Assembly: GCA_947072565.1 (NCBI GenBank)
Contig: CAMTIM010000082.1
Location: 1 to 64,000 of the forward strand
From: an uncultured Peptostreptococcaceae bacterium
GTDB taxonomy: Bacteria; Bacillota; Clostridia; Peptostreptococcales; Peptostreptococcaceae
Length of the DNA: 64,000 nt
Direction: 5' to 3'
The notes under the pieces are model-generated. The model searched no databases and was not told the origin of the DNA. It saw only the letters and a list, made by a program, of their open reading frames with translations. Shown piece by piece: positions 18,473 through 27,688 of this stretch. The translations under genes were made by a program, and so were the position numbers. How positions within the stretch are numbered: position 1 is the stretch's first letter; each line of letters begins with the position of its first letter.

Positions 18473-18480
18473 GGGGGGGG
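18473..18480 (+). promoter_or_regulatory. G8 tract in ribosome binding site of HNH gene
   Basis: Eight consecutive G residues followed by AGA make up the ribosome site of the HNH gene, about 10 bases before its TTG start. A G run this long is unusual in such AT-rich DNA and could change length by slippage. Confidence 0.5.
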
Positions 18481-18490
18481 AGATTAATAC

Positions 18491-19399
18491 TTGGATAAAT
18501 TGACTAAACCATCAAAATCAATAAAAGATTTTTATATAGATTTAATTAAAAGTAAAAGGAATAATAAGAAAAATAATTTTTTAAAAGATCGCCTTACAGG
18601 TGTTAAAGATTTATTAGTATTAGAGGAAAAAAAGTATATTGAATCCGCTACAAATAGCACTTTATTTACGTTTAGAGAACATTCAATTATAGAAATTAAT
18701 GGAACCAGTGAAGTAGTTATAAAGGATGAAATGGAATCTTTATATGAGCAAGATTTTGTAAGTAGTCCATATTCTGGAAAAGTAGGCCGCGAAATTTATG
18801 ATTATTTAAAGTCCCTTGCTTTAGATGAAACATGCCCTTATTGCTCTGTAACAAAAGTTAACACGATAGATCATTATCTTCCTAAATCTAAATTTCCTAA
18901 ATTTGCAGTTGCTCCTGTAAACTTAGTTCCTTGTTGTAGAGACTGCAATTCGGCTAAAGGAGATAAATTTACAGGTTTACAGTCAAGGATGTTTATACAT
19001 CCATATTTTGAAGATATAGGGAACTTTATATGGTTAAAATGTACTGTTGTAGAAGAATCTTGGCCAATAAATTTTAGATATGAAATAGAAGTTTTTGATG
19101 ATAGTAATGAAATATTATATCAAAGGATTTGTAATCAACATAATATGTTAGATTTATACAATATACTCAGCAATAAAGCAAATAGATCATTCAGATATCG
19201 TATAAAGAGTATAATTAATAATTACAAAGTTGGAGGAATAAACTTGGTTAAAGAATATTTACAAGAAGCAGAGGAATCTTGTAAATATATTGATTTAAAT
19301 TCGTGGGAAGCTTGTATGTATAATGCATTATTAAACTCAACATGGTTCCTAACAGAAGCTATTGGAATGATTGAAGAAAAGTATCACCTAAATATATAA
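18491..19399 (+). CDS. Septu-like (PtuB-like) HNH nuclease
   Basis: A probable DNA nuclease effector of 302 residues paired with the ATPase upstream. The HNH/zinc core is in the middle: CPYC (115-118), then TIDHYLPKSKFP with the HNH His128, NLVPCCRDCN (144-153) and KGDKF. This Cys-x2-Cys/His/Cys-x2-Cys layout matches PtuB and related HNH nucleases. The flanking 110-residue N-terminal and 140-residue C-terminal regions are unrecognised and make it longer than classic PtuB. Translation starts at TTG behind a G8AGA ribosome site, 24 bases after the ATPase stop. Confidence 0.75.
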   Translation: MDKLTKPSKSIKDFYIDLIKSKRNNKKNNFLKDRLTGVKDLLVLEEKKYIESATNSTLFTFREHSIIEINGTSEVVIKDEMESLYEQDFVSSPYSGKVGREIYDYLKSLALDETCPYCSVTKVNTIDHYLPKSKFPKFAVAPVNLVPCCRDCNSAKGDKFTGLQSRMFIHPYFEDIGNFIWLKCTVVEESWPINFRYEIEVFDDSNEILYQRICNQHNMLDLYNILSNKANRSFRYRIKSIINNYKVGGINLVKEYLQEAEESCKYIDLNSWEACMYNALLNSTWFLTEAIGMIEEKYHLNI

Positions 19400-19509
19400 T
19401 AGTTTTATGCATATAAGTGAGTAATGAATTAATTGTGGATTTTATTCCTTAAGATCCCTATCAAACACACTAAAAGCTATAAATGTTAGCTCTGGGGAGG
19501 TAAAATAAA

Positions 19510-20839
19510 ATGAATACAGGATCATCAACTTTCTTTGATGTAAAGTGTAACTATGTACAAGATGAAAATTTAATAATCGTTATACCCAAGAATGATAACG
19601 ACATTAAGGAATTAAATAAAAACATACTAAAAAAAAATTTACTTTTAGAATATCAAGAATTTATATATAAGAAATCATATTTATTTGTTAAAGAAGTTAA
19701 GCATAGAACAGATAATAGCATAGGCCTTAATATTAAATATCAAGCGAATTTATTATCAAATGATAGATTTGATAGTTTTACTATTCAAGGTGATGAAATA
19801 GATGTATTTTTTAGTCCAATTGATTATTACTTTAATTGTAAGAAGGATAGCCAATATGTTGTTAGAGATTTATTATATAGTAAAGATATAATAGATACAT
19901 TTAAGTTTACATATTACAAAAAAAGATATTTACATTGATTTATATTTCGGAGACATACTATCAAAAGGAATTAGTAGTGATTTAATAATACATCCTAAAT
20001 TAGAAGTACGATTTGAACCAACTAACGATATTGAATTTGTATACGAAATTTATAATATTATTAAAAAATTTCTGAGATTTATATGTTATAAATCTGAACT
20101 AAATTTAATGCCGATAGATATATATATAAATGATGGTAAAAAATCTAAAATAGGAAGTTTATTTGAAAAAGAATATAAAGTTAAATACTATAGTAAAACA
20201 AGCGATATTAACTATACTAATTTTAAGCCTCATATAAATAAGATACTTCAATTAATTGCTGAGGACAAAGACTTACATTTAAGGCATTTACCCAGATATG
20301 AAAATGAATTATTTTATTATGATGTTCATCGATATTTATCTTGCTTTGCTGCTTTTGAGTATGAATGCACTTCTAAGCCAAAATTATTTAATCAAACAGA
20401 GGATGAGACGGTTGAGAATATTAGAATAGATATTTTAGATAGAATAGATAATATAGATAAAAAAATTTTAAATGGAGCTGAAAAGAGTTTTTTGAATCAA
20501 TCAAAAGACAGAATTTCCCAGTTAGGAACGCAATTTGGACAAGTGAAAAAGATAACTAATGCGTATTATAAAATGGAGAATATATTTTGTAACACACCAT
20601 ATTTAATTTATGGTAATAAAGATGTAAAGGCTATAGCTAAAGAACTAACAACTTTAAGAGTTAAAATAGCTCATAATAATTACTATGAAGAATTAACTAG
20701 TGATCAGATAGAAAATATAAGATTTTTAGAAATATTAGCATACAGTATGCTTTTAAAAAGAGCAGAAATAGATGATAGTGGAATAGAGTTGATAATAGGA
20801 TCTGTTTTTAAGTGTAATTATTTGTACACAGGATTATAA
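19510..20839 (+). pseudogene. Frameshifted HEPN-domain (ApeA-like) gene
   Basis: Two frames join into one protein of about 443 residues if one base is removed near an A7 run at 19918-19924. Frame 1 reads to FKFTYYKK and the second frame continues DIYIDLYFGDIL without a gap. The C-terminal part contains LRVKIAHNN, the R-x4-H motif of HEPN ribonucleases. The N-terminal beta-rich part with IDVFFSP is consistent with ApeA-type anti-phage proteins, though this assignment is tentative. GGGGAGG precedes the ATG. The break could be a true mutation, a phase-variable switch or a sequencing error. Confidence 0.6.
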
Positions 20840-20943
20840 GTTGAATTTTTAAAGAAGGATAAATTAAAAATATAGATTAAAACAATGTACTGTTACAATA
20901 TTAAATCTAATAATTTATAAATGAGACATTTAACTAAGGTTGT

Positions 20944-20981
20944 AATGGTGGGTATGATTGTTGTAAATCGTATCCACCATT
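20944..20981 (+). terminator. Hairpin after HEPN gene
   Basis: An 11-bp stem, AATGGTGGGTA with TATCCACCATT (one G-T pair), has a 16-base loop. The T tract is poor, so termination is possible but not certain. Confidence 0.45.
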
Positions 20982-21028
20982 TAAATCCACGAAAATGAGT
21001 ATAAAAAAGCTACTAAGTTTATTTAAAA

Positions 21029-21405
21029 TGTACCCTTTGTCAAGGACGTTTAAAAAAAAGAACTAGCTAGTAATAAGATGGTTTCTGTATTTAACAGGAG
21101 TCATCTTATTTAAATTCCATTGATATCTATAGTTATTATAATAATTCATATAATTATCTATTTCTGCCCTAACATCATGTATACTATAACAATTCTTAAA
21201 ATTAACTTCATCTTTAAAGTGACCATAGAAAGACTCCTGCAGAGCATTATTCCAACAGTTTGTACGTCTATACATAGATTGACCTAAACCTAATTTTTTC
21301 ACCTGTTTCTGAAAAGGAGGACTTGTATAGTGTGACCCTTGGTCAGAGTGTATAAAAGCTCAGCTATTAAATTCATCTGTAAATAGTTTTTTGCTAAGAT
21401 AATTT
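21029..21405 (-). mobile_element. IS3-family remnant (3' end of orfB transposase)
   Basis: On the minus strand the translation reads FIHSDQGSHYTSPPF, then LGLGQSMYRRTNCWNNALQE and ESFYGHFKDE, ending YRNHLITS. These are the C-terminal blocks of an IS3/IS150-type integrase. An in-frame stop lies just before the HSDQG block and the first two thirds of the gene are missing. The sequence beginning TGTACCCTTTGTCAAGGAC at 21029 looks like the terminal repeat of the element. No second end is found, so the copy is dead. It lies between two defence operons and may mark a past insertion. Confidence 0.8.
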
Positions 21406-21765
21406 TTTCCAAGTCTAATATATTTATTTTATATAGCTTAATAGTTTTTTTTATTGTGGAACTATATTTTTATTTTGAGATATTTATTTTATTATACAAC
21501 AAGAATTTCAGAAATAAATTGTTTATCTGGGAAGAACTAATAAATAGTATTAAGTAAGATAGTGATAATTTATAAAAAGTATGATAAATAAGTAATAACT
21601 ATTAAAAATGTTTAGATAAAGAATATATTAGAGTAATTGCAAACCAAACCAAAGGAAGTTAATATATAGCATGAAAATTTAATTAAGGTAATTTATATAG
21701 AATTATAAAATTAGTTGATTATAGAGGAATGATACTTTATAGTGTAGTGAATATTTGTTTATGCA

Positions 21766-21794
21766 TTGTATATAGGAAAAAAATAACATATAAT
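21766..21794 (+). promoter_or_regulatory. Sigma-A-type promoter of the MBL/STAND/rSAM operon
   Basis: TTGTAT and TATAAT are separated by 17 bases, about 50 bases before the first gene of the operon. The 360 bases upstream, back to the IS remnant, show no gene or obvious operator. Confidence 0.55.
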
Positions 21795-21846
21795 TGAATA
21801 TGCAAAAAATATATACCTATTAATTATAGAAATGTGGGTGAGGCAA

Positions 21847-23025
21847 ATGGATAATTGTACAGTTCATTTTATTCCAGCAGAAGCTGGAGATTGCTTAGTT
21901 TTAGAATTTGGTAATAAAGACTGCATAATAATTGATGGTGGATACCAAGCTACATATAGGAATGAACTAAAGCCTTTATTAACAACGTTAAATGAAAAAG
22001 GATGTAAAGTTATTTTATTAATTGTTACACATATAGATCAAGATCATATAGAAGGAGTTGTAGAATTAATAAGAGAAAATGGAGAATCTATTAATCCACA
22101 AATTATAGAAATACAAAACATATGGTTCAATGGATTTTTTAATACATTATTTATGAGTGATATATTTATAAATCGTAGAAAGAAGATAATAGAAGAGAAA
22201 CAAAAAGAAAAGATGAGAATAGTAAAAGCAGAATTAAATATGCAAATAACTAGTGAATCAGGAAATATATCAGCTAAGGATAGTCAGAGACTTGAGGAGT
22301 TATGTGTAGAATATGGTTATGCAGTTAATAAACAGTTTTCTAATCGTACAGTAATGCGAACTTCAGAGGCTTTAGAAGAAGTAATAGATAATAGAATAAA
22401 AATAGGGGATTGTTTTTTTAGTATATTATCTCCAAATCAAATATTACTTGATAAACTAGCTAAGGAATTTAATAAAAAGATGATAAAAACGTTTGGTAAA
22501 GATTACTCATTATCTGATAGTAAAGATTTTTCTGATATATTTGAATTGCTTATGGAGCTACATTTTGATAATGAAGATTTCTCTAGCAATATATCTGCAA
22601 ATGGAAAGAATATAGAGCGGTGGTTAGATACATCTACATTAGCTAAAATGAATGATATAAATAATGCATCTATTGTATTAGAGATTAAGTATAAAAAACT
22701 AAGGTTTTTATTTACAGGAGATTCAGATAGCGATCATTGGGAATCTTATTTAAACAATAATTATGATTTGATAAAGTTCTCTCATCATGGAACTACAAAG
22801 CCAAATATAAAACTTATAGAAAAATCAAAGTGCAATCATGCATTAGTGTCTACTAATGGTAGAAGAAACCATCCTGAAAATGACTTTTTAGCACGATTAA
22901 TTTTAAATGGAAATAAGAATTTATATTTTAATTATGATATTAGACAAAAGGAGACGATATTAGAGTGCAAAGAAAAGTATAAATTTCATAGTATATTTTG
23001 CAAACGAGAAATAGAGATAAAATGA
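21847..23025 (+). CDS. Metallo-beta-lactamase-fold protein (AVAST type 1-like)
   Basis: A 392-residue MBL-fold hydrolase of the ComEC-like branch. Motif 1 is IIIDGG, motif 2 is VTHIDQDHIEG (the second His of HxHxDH is Asp, as usual in this branch), and later blocks include LRFLFTGDSD and KFSHHGTTKPN. A long charged helical insert lies around residues 100-190. It heads an operon, 8 bases before a trypsin-like/STAND gene. An MBL protein, a trypsin-like protease and a STAND NTPase are the parts of AVAST type 1 anti-phage systems. I prefer the ATG preceded by GGGTGAGG; an in-frame ATG 15 bases upstream lacks a site. Confidence 0.82.
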   Translation: MDNCTVHFIPAEAGDCLVLEFGNKDCIIIDGGYQATYRNELKPLLTTLNEKGCKVILLIVTHIDQDHIEGVVELIRENGESINPQIIEIQNIWFNGFFNTLFMSDIFINRRKKIIEEKQKEKMRIVKAELNMQITSESGNISAKDSQRLEELCVEYGYAVNKQFSNRTVMRTSEALEEVIDNRIKIGDCFFSILSPNQILLDKLAKEFNKKMIKTFGKDYSLSDSKDFSDIFELLMELHFDNEDFSSNISANGKNIERWLDTSTLAKMNDINNASIVLEIKYKKLRFLFTGDSDSDHWESYLNNNYDLIKFSHHGTTKPNIKLIEKSKCNHALVSTNGRRNHPENDFLARLILNGNKNLYFNYDIRQKETILECKEKYKFHSIFCKREIEIK

Positions 23026-23033
23026 GGTGAATT

Positions 23034-25844
23034 ATGGAAGCGTATATTGTTAGAATAAAGTCTTATGATGAGTATAATGACTGTATTGAGAATGGGACAG
23101 GCATTTTAATAGGAAATAATAAAATTTTAACTTCTTTACATACTGTATGTGGAGATAGAAATAAAGTAGTAATAAACGATAGAGATATAGATGCTAAGAT
23201 ATCAGATGAAAATGATGCTGTAGCTATTTTAGAAATAGATGAGAAGATTGAACTTGCGTATGCAGCTAATTTCACAACTGATGAAGTACTTGACAGTGAA
23301 TCTGATTGGATTGTAAACGGTTTTATAACCAATAAATTAATAAAGCACTCAATGAGTGGATGCGGAATTACTTACTCATCTACAGAGGATGTACATTGGA
23401 ATAGTTACTTAGAGCATATTACAACTGGTAAATCTAAAGATTATGCAGGTCTATCAGGTTCACCTGTAATTTGTAATAATAGAATAATTGGAATATTGCA
23501 GATGCAATCTACGAATATTAATGGAACACTTGGGGTTAGACTATCATCTGTAAGTATGTTTAGAGAATTATTAGAAGATAAGAATATTAAGACAAATGAG
23601 TATAAATCTCTGCTAAAAGAAAAATGTCTAAACTTTACAAACAGACAGATAGAAAAAAATATTAAAAGTAAAAAATATATACCTAATGTATTTGTAGAAG
23701 AAGGAAAATATAAAGAAAATATGAGGTATTTTGCAGATCCGTATCTATTTTTAAAAAAATCAATTTCAGAAGTTAAAAAAATAAATTTTGATAAATATAA
23801 TAAATTTATTTTAGATCATAATGAAAAAATAATTGATTTTGATAAGTTCGATGAAGATTTCAATGTAGAAAAATTAGAAGAAATTTATGATGATTTTTAT
23901 AAAGAAGTAACTTATGCAGAAAAAAAAATAGAAGCACTAGAAAAAGAAGCTTATACAGAAGAAAAAAGGAGCTTATCTAGTTTTTACAGTATAAAACAAA
24001 ATAATTTTAATAATTCAATAAAAAATTATCTATATTCGATAAAAGTTGATTTAAAGTATATATCTAAATATTTTATTTTATTGACAAATGAAGCGGGTCA
24101 AGGCAAAACTAATTTTCTATGTGATTTCACTACGAATTTTTTAATTAGGAAAAATTATTTTACATTATATTTTAATGCTTATGATTTTAGAGAACCTATA
24201 TTTGAACTATTGAAGAAGAAACTTCAAATCTCAGAATTATATTCATTAAAGTATATATATAAAGTATTAAACAAAGATTGGGAAAAGACAAAAAAACCAT
24301 TTTTAATAGTTATTGATGGATTAAATGAAAATATAACTTTAAATGATTTTGGCGGATACATTAAAGATTTTTTAGAAGAGTGCGATAAGTATCCTTTTTT
24401 TAAAATTATTATGACTACTAGAAATGAATTTTTAGAGGAGAGATTTTCTATAATTAATGAGGGCGATTATCAAGAAAAATATGAACATATTAATATGAAT
24501 TATAGAAGTGATGAATTTAAAGAAAGAATATTTTGGGGATACTTAGATTTCTTTAAAGTTAAAATTAAGAAGAATACACTAACTAAAAATTCGTATGAAA
24601 AATTAACAGATGATATATTACTATTAAGATTTTTTTGTGAAGTTAATGAAGGTAAAAAACAAATATATTTATATGACGTATATAAATATGATGTTTTTAA
24701 TCAATACTTGGATAAAAAAAGTTTAGAGTACCGTAACAATTTAACTTTAACCATAAAAGATAATATTTATTCTTTGCTAGACAAAATATCTTTATATATG
24801 ATTGAAAAAGAACAGTTTTTCCAGGTACCATCATCTATTTTTAATGAGAAAGAAAATAAATCATTAACAAAAATGTTACAAAATGAGGTGATACTTAAAG
24901 ATGAACAAATTATAGAGCAAGGGATGTTAAAACGTAATTGTATGGTAATAAGTTTCACGTTTGATGAATTTAGGGATTTTTGTATAACAAACTATATTCT
25001 TGCATATTTTGAAGAAGAAGAACTACTTTTATTTTGGAAAAAGATGAATAGCAATAACTTTACAATTAGAGAGGGAGTCCAAAAATATATTTTTTACTTA
25101 TCTAGAACAATGTCAACTGATAAATTATTACCAATAATAAAAGAAGTTCCAGAATATGAAGAAATGTACTGGAAGCATATTTGGGGGTTAGAAGATAAAT
25201 ATTTAACCCAAGAAGATAAAATAAAATGGAAAAATCAACTTTTGATAGAAGGAAGATATGATAAATTAATAGTTAATGATTTATTAAGTAAGTGTGATTG
25301 TGCTTATTTTAAAAACATTAATATAAGCTTACTAATGGATGTATTAGATGAAATTTCTTTTGATATAACGAAATATAACTATTTTATAGAAAAAATGTTT
25401 GATGTGTATGAGGAAAGTTATTGTTATACAAATGATAATTTGCCAAGTGTTTGGCCCTACAATTACATGCTTAAATATTTAGAAAGATGTTTGGAGGCAG
25501 AAGAAAAAATTGAAGCAAATACTTTATTGTACCGATTAACAATATATTTATTAAAGTTAAGTTATTATGATACAAAGATATTGTGGGAAACTTTATATGA
25601 AAAATACCCCAAAATTGTAATAAATATAATTTCAGGAATAAATAATCATAAGAGTAGCCAGATAAATGGAAATGTTAAAGAGATATTATTTAATCTTGTT
25701 AACTGTAGTAGAGATGATGAGTACGATGATGAAATTAATAAATTATATAGTACAAATGAATTTTGCAAAAGTGAAGAATTAAGCGAAACGGAAGTATTAA
25801 GTTTTCAAAAAAATTTAAACCTTATTTATGGAGATAAACTATGA
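23034..25844 (+). CDS. Trypsin-like protease fused to STAND NTPase
   Basis: This 936-residue protein probably senses a trigger through its STAND part and acts by proteolysis. Residues 1-190 are a trypsin-like domain with an apparently complete triad: His36 in LTSLHTVCG, Asp61 in DENDAVAIL and Ser141 in GLSGSP. A charged helical linker (about 200-330) follows. The NTPase has Walker A NEAGQGKT (352-359), Walker B FLIVIDGLNE (about 423-432) and a sensor-like IIMTTRN. The remaining 450 residues are helical, possibly the ligand-sensing part. In described AVAST type 1 systems the protease and STAND protein are, as I recall, separate; here they are one chain. Its stop overlaps the next start (ATGA). 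Confidence 0.82.
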   Translation: MEAYIVRIKSYDEYNDCIENGTGILIGNNKILTSLHTVCGDRNKVVINDRDIDAKISDENDAVAILEIDEKIELAYAANFTTDEVLDSESDWIVNGFITNKLIKHSMSGCGITYSSTEDVHWNSYLEHITTGKSKDYAGLSGSPVICNNRIIGILQMQSTNINGTLGVRLSSVSMFRELLEDKNIKTNEYKSLLKEKCLNFTNRQIEKNIKSKKYIPNVFVEEGKYKENMRYFADPYLFLKKSISEVKKINFDKYNKFILDHNEKIIDFDKFDEDFNVEKLEEIYDDFYKEVTYAEKKIEALEKEAYTEEKRSLSSFYSIKQNNFNNSIKNYLYSIKVDLKYISKYFILLTNEAGQGKTNFLCDFTTNFLIRKNYFTLYFNAYDFREPIFELLKKKLQISELYSLKYIYKVLNKDWEKTKKPFLIVIDGLNENITLNDFGGYIKDFLEECDKYPFFKIIMTTRNEFLEERFSIINEGDYQEKYEHINMNYRSDEFKERIFWGYLDFFKVKIKKNTLTKNSYEKLTDDILLLRFFCEVNEGKKQIYLYDVYKYDVFNQYLDKKSLEYRNNLTLTIKDNIYSLLDKISLYMIEKEQFFQVPSSIFNEKENKSLTKMLQNEVILKDEQIIEQGMLKRNCMVISFTFDEFRDFCITNYILAYFEEEELLLFWKKMNSNNFTIREGVQKYIFYLSRTMSTDKLLPIIKEVPEYEEMYWKHIWGLEDKYLTQEDKIKWKNQLLIEGRYDKLIVNDLLSKCDCAYFKNINISLLMDVLDEISFDITKYNYFIEKMFDVYEESYCYTNDNLPSVWPYNYMLKYLERCLEAEEKIEANTLLYRLTIYLLKLSYYDTKILWETLYEKYPKIVINIISGINNHKSSQINGNVKEILFNLVNCSRDDEYDDEINKLYSTNEFCKSEELSETEVLSFQKNLNLIYGDKL

Positions 25845-26239
25845 AAATTATTAAAATAAATGAAGAATTTTATTGTATTACGGATGAAAAATTTAATGGT
25901 ATTTTCTATGATAATATTCCAATGAAAAAGAATTCTTTCGCATTTAAATCTACTATAAAAATACTTGAAGAATTATTTAAACACTCACTAGATTTAAAAC
26001 AAGATTATCTAAAGTACTACTATCAAGAATATGATGATTTTGAAACTTATTTATACCACAAAGAGTTATTAGAATCTGATATTATTAAAAATTTGAATAT
26101 CAAAGAATGGGAAACATTATTAAAATTGCGTGTAGATTTAAGCAATTATAATACGATAACTCTTCTAGAGTACGAAGAAGGTATAGTAGATACATTAAAT
26201 CAATTTTTGGAGGGCATTAATAATGAAACTAAGGAATGA
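25841..26239 (+). CDS. Small protein of unknown function in STAND/rSAM operon
   Basis: I do not recognise this 132-residue protein. It is acidic and probably alpha-helical, rich in Tyr, Leu and Glu (LKYYYQEYDDFETYLYHKEL), with no membrane segment, signal peptide or Cys pair. Its start overlaps the STAND stop by 4 bases and its end overlaps the next gene by 17 bases, so it should be made in step with both. Possible roles are a RiPP-recognition or adaptor protein for the radical SAM enzyme, or a regulator of the STAND protein; neither is shown by the sequence. Confidence 0.7.
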   Translation: MKIIKINEEFYCITDEKFNGIFYDNIPMKKNSFAFKSTIKILEELFKHSLDLKQDYLKYYYQEYDDFETYLYHKELLESDIIKNLNIKEWETLLKLRVDLSNYNTITLLEYEEGIVDTLNQFLEGINNETKE

Positions 26240-26639
26240 TTTTGTGACAAATAGCTCATCTACTTCTTTTATTATTTCAATGAAAGATGATTTAAATAAG
26301 AATAACTTTATGAAAAATATAGGAATAGAGGGCAAAACACCCATAAATAAAATATTTGAGGATTTATTTGAGACAATAAACAAAAAGAAGTGCGAGATAG
26401 AAGAATATATTAAAAGTTATAGTAACGACTGTAAGGATATTAGACAATTTCTAAGCAATGAAGGTTTTGATGATGAAACTATTGATATTGTTGAAAAATT
26501 AGTGGATGATGGAAGAAAAGTATATTATGGAAAATTAAGTTCTGATGGATATTCTGCAGCAGAAGCCTATTTTTGTATGGAGAGCTTTGTAGTTTGTGAA
26601 GAAGATATTTATTTTGATGGACAGATAGGAGGCTGGTAA
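26223..26639 (+). CDS. NSSS-motif small protein, candidate radical SAM substrate
   Basis: This 138-residue protein opens with MKLRNDFVTNSSSTSFIIS. From memory, an N-terminal block of the form DFVTNSSSxSF recurs at the start of otherwise unrelated bacterial and phage proteins of unknown function, so it may be a recognition or modification tag. The rest is acidic and helical and ends in Gly-Gln-Ile-Gly-Gly-Trp. The gene lies directly before a radical SAM/SPASM gene; stop and start share TAATG. This makes it the best candidate substrate in the operon. That it is modified is inference. Confidence 0.72.
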   Translation: MKLRNDFVTNSSSTSFIISMKDDLNKNNFMKNIGIEGKTPINKIFEDLFETINKKKCEIEEYIKSYSNDCKDIRQFLSNEGFDDETIDIVEKLVDDGRKVYYGKLSSDGYSAAEAYFCMESFVVCEEDIYFDGQIGGW

Positions 26640-27688
26640 TGGGCAGATGCTTAATTAGGAAGTGCGTAGAAAGTAAATATATATTATGCTTTGATAAAGA
26701 TGAAGGTACTTTTATAAGAGAGGGAATGGATGGGAAATCACCTTTTTGGAATGTTAAAGGGCCAGAACTATTAGATATTTCTATCACTAATTATTGTGAA
26801 CGTGAGTGTGAATTTTGTTACAGAGCATCTAATAAGGAAGGAAAGCATATATCGTTAGATAATTATGAAAAGATTATTTCTCAAGCTAAAGATATAGGAG
26901 TATTGCAGATAGCTTTAGGAGGGGGAAATCCTAATCAACATCCTCAATTTGAAGAAATATTAAAGATAACACGTAAGTATGGTATTATTCCTTCATATAC
27001 AACAAATGGACAAGGTATGACTGATAGTGTATATCAAGCTACTAAAAATTATTGTGGAGCTATAGCAGTTAGTTTGTATGATTCATATGATGAAGTTGAA
27101 AATGTTATAGATTGTTGTAATGAATATGGTATTAAGGTAAATATTCATTTTATGCTTAATGAAAATACAATAAAAGAAGCTAGAAATTTTTTAGAAAATG
27201 AAAAAGCTATTTTAAAGAAAATTAATGCTACTGTATTTTTAAATTATAAACCTATACATACATCTAAAGAAATAAGTTTGAAGGAGTCTCCTGAAATAAT
27301 AGAATTATTAAATTTTATAAGAAATGTAAAAGAATGTAAGATTGGCTTTGACAGTTGTATGATTTCATATTTAACATTGATTGAAAAAAATATCCTACTA
27401 GAAACAATGGAGTATTGTGAAGCTGCTAGATTTTCGGCATTTATATCAGAAGACTTAATGTTGTATCCATGCTCATTTTATAATGATACTACTGTAGAAG
27501 GAATAGATTTAAGTAAACATAGGTTGCAATATGGTTGGCAAGAAGGTAACGAATTTAAAAGTATACGAGAAAAACTAATGTTACCAGGAATACAAAGTTA
27601 TCCTATTAGTAAGTGTAATAGTTGTGATTATTATGAAATATGTCATGGTGGTTGCCCAGTATTTGATATTAATATGTGCAGAGGTTAG
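26639..27688 (+). CDS. Radical SAM/SPASM peptide-modifying enzyme
   Basis: This 349-residue enzyme binds a [4Fe-4S] cluster through CERECEFC (Cys53, 57, 60) and AdoMet through LGGGNPNQHP. The C-terminus has a SPASM-type Cys cluster (SKCNSCDYYEICHGGCP, then NMC). SPASM enzymes of this kind typically modify RiPP precursors or protein side chains. It is the last gene of an operon that starts with an MBL protein and a protease-STAND fusion, and its start overlaps the stop of the NSSS-motif protein. An N-terminal segment of about 45 residues before the cluster motif could hold a peptide-recognition element but shows no clear wHTH. Confidence 0.88.
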   Translation: MGRCLIRKCVESKYILCFDKDEGTFIREGMDGKSPFWNVKGPELLDISITNYCERECEFCYRASNKEGKHISLDNYEKIISQAKDIGVLQIALGGGNPNQHPQFEEILKITRKYGIIPSYTTNGQGMTDSVYQATKNYCGAIAVSLYDSYDEVENVIDCCNEYGIKVNIHFMLNENTIKEARNFLENEKAILKKINATVFLNYKPIHTSKEISLKESPEIIELLNFIRNVKECKIGFDSCMISYLTLIEKNILLETMEYCEAARFSAFISEDLMLYPCSFYNDTTVEGIDLSKHRLQYGWQEGNEFKSIREKLMLPGIQSYPISKCNSCDYYEICHGGCPVFDINMCRG

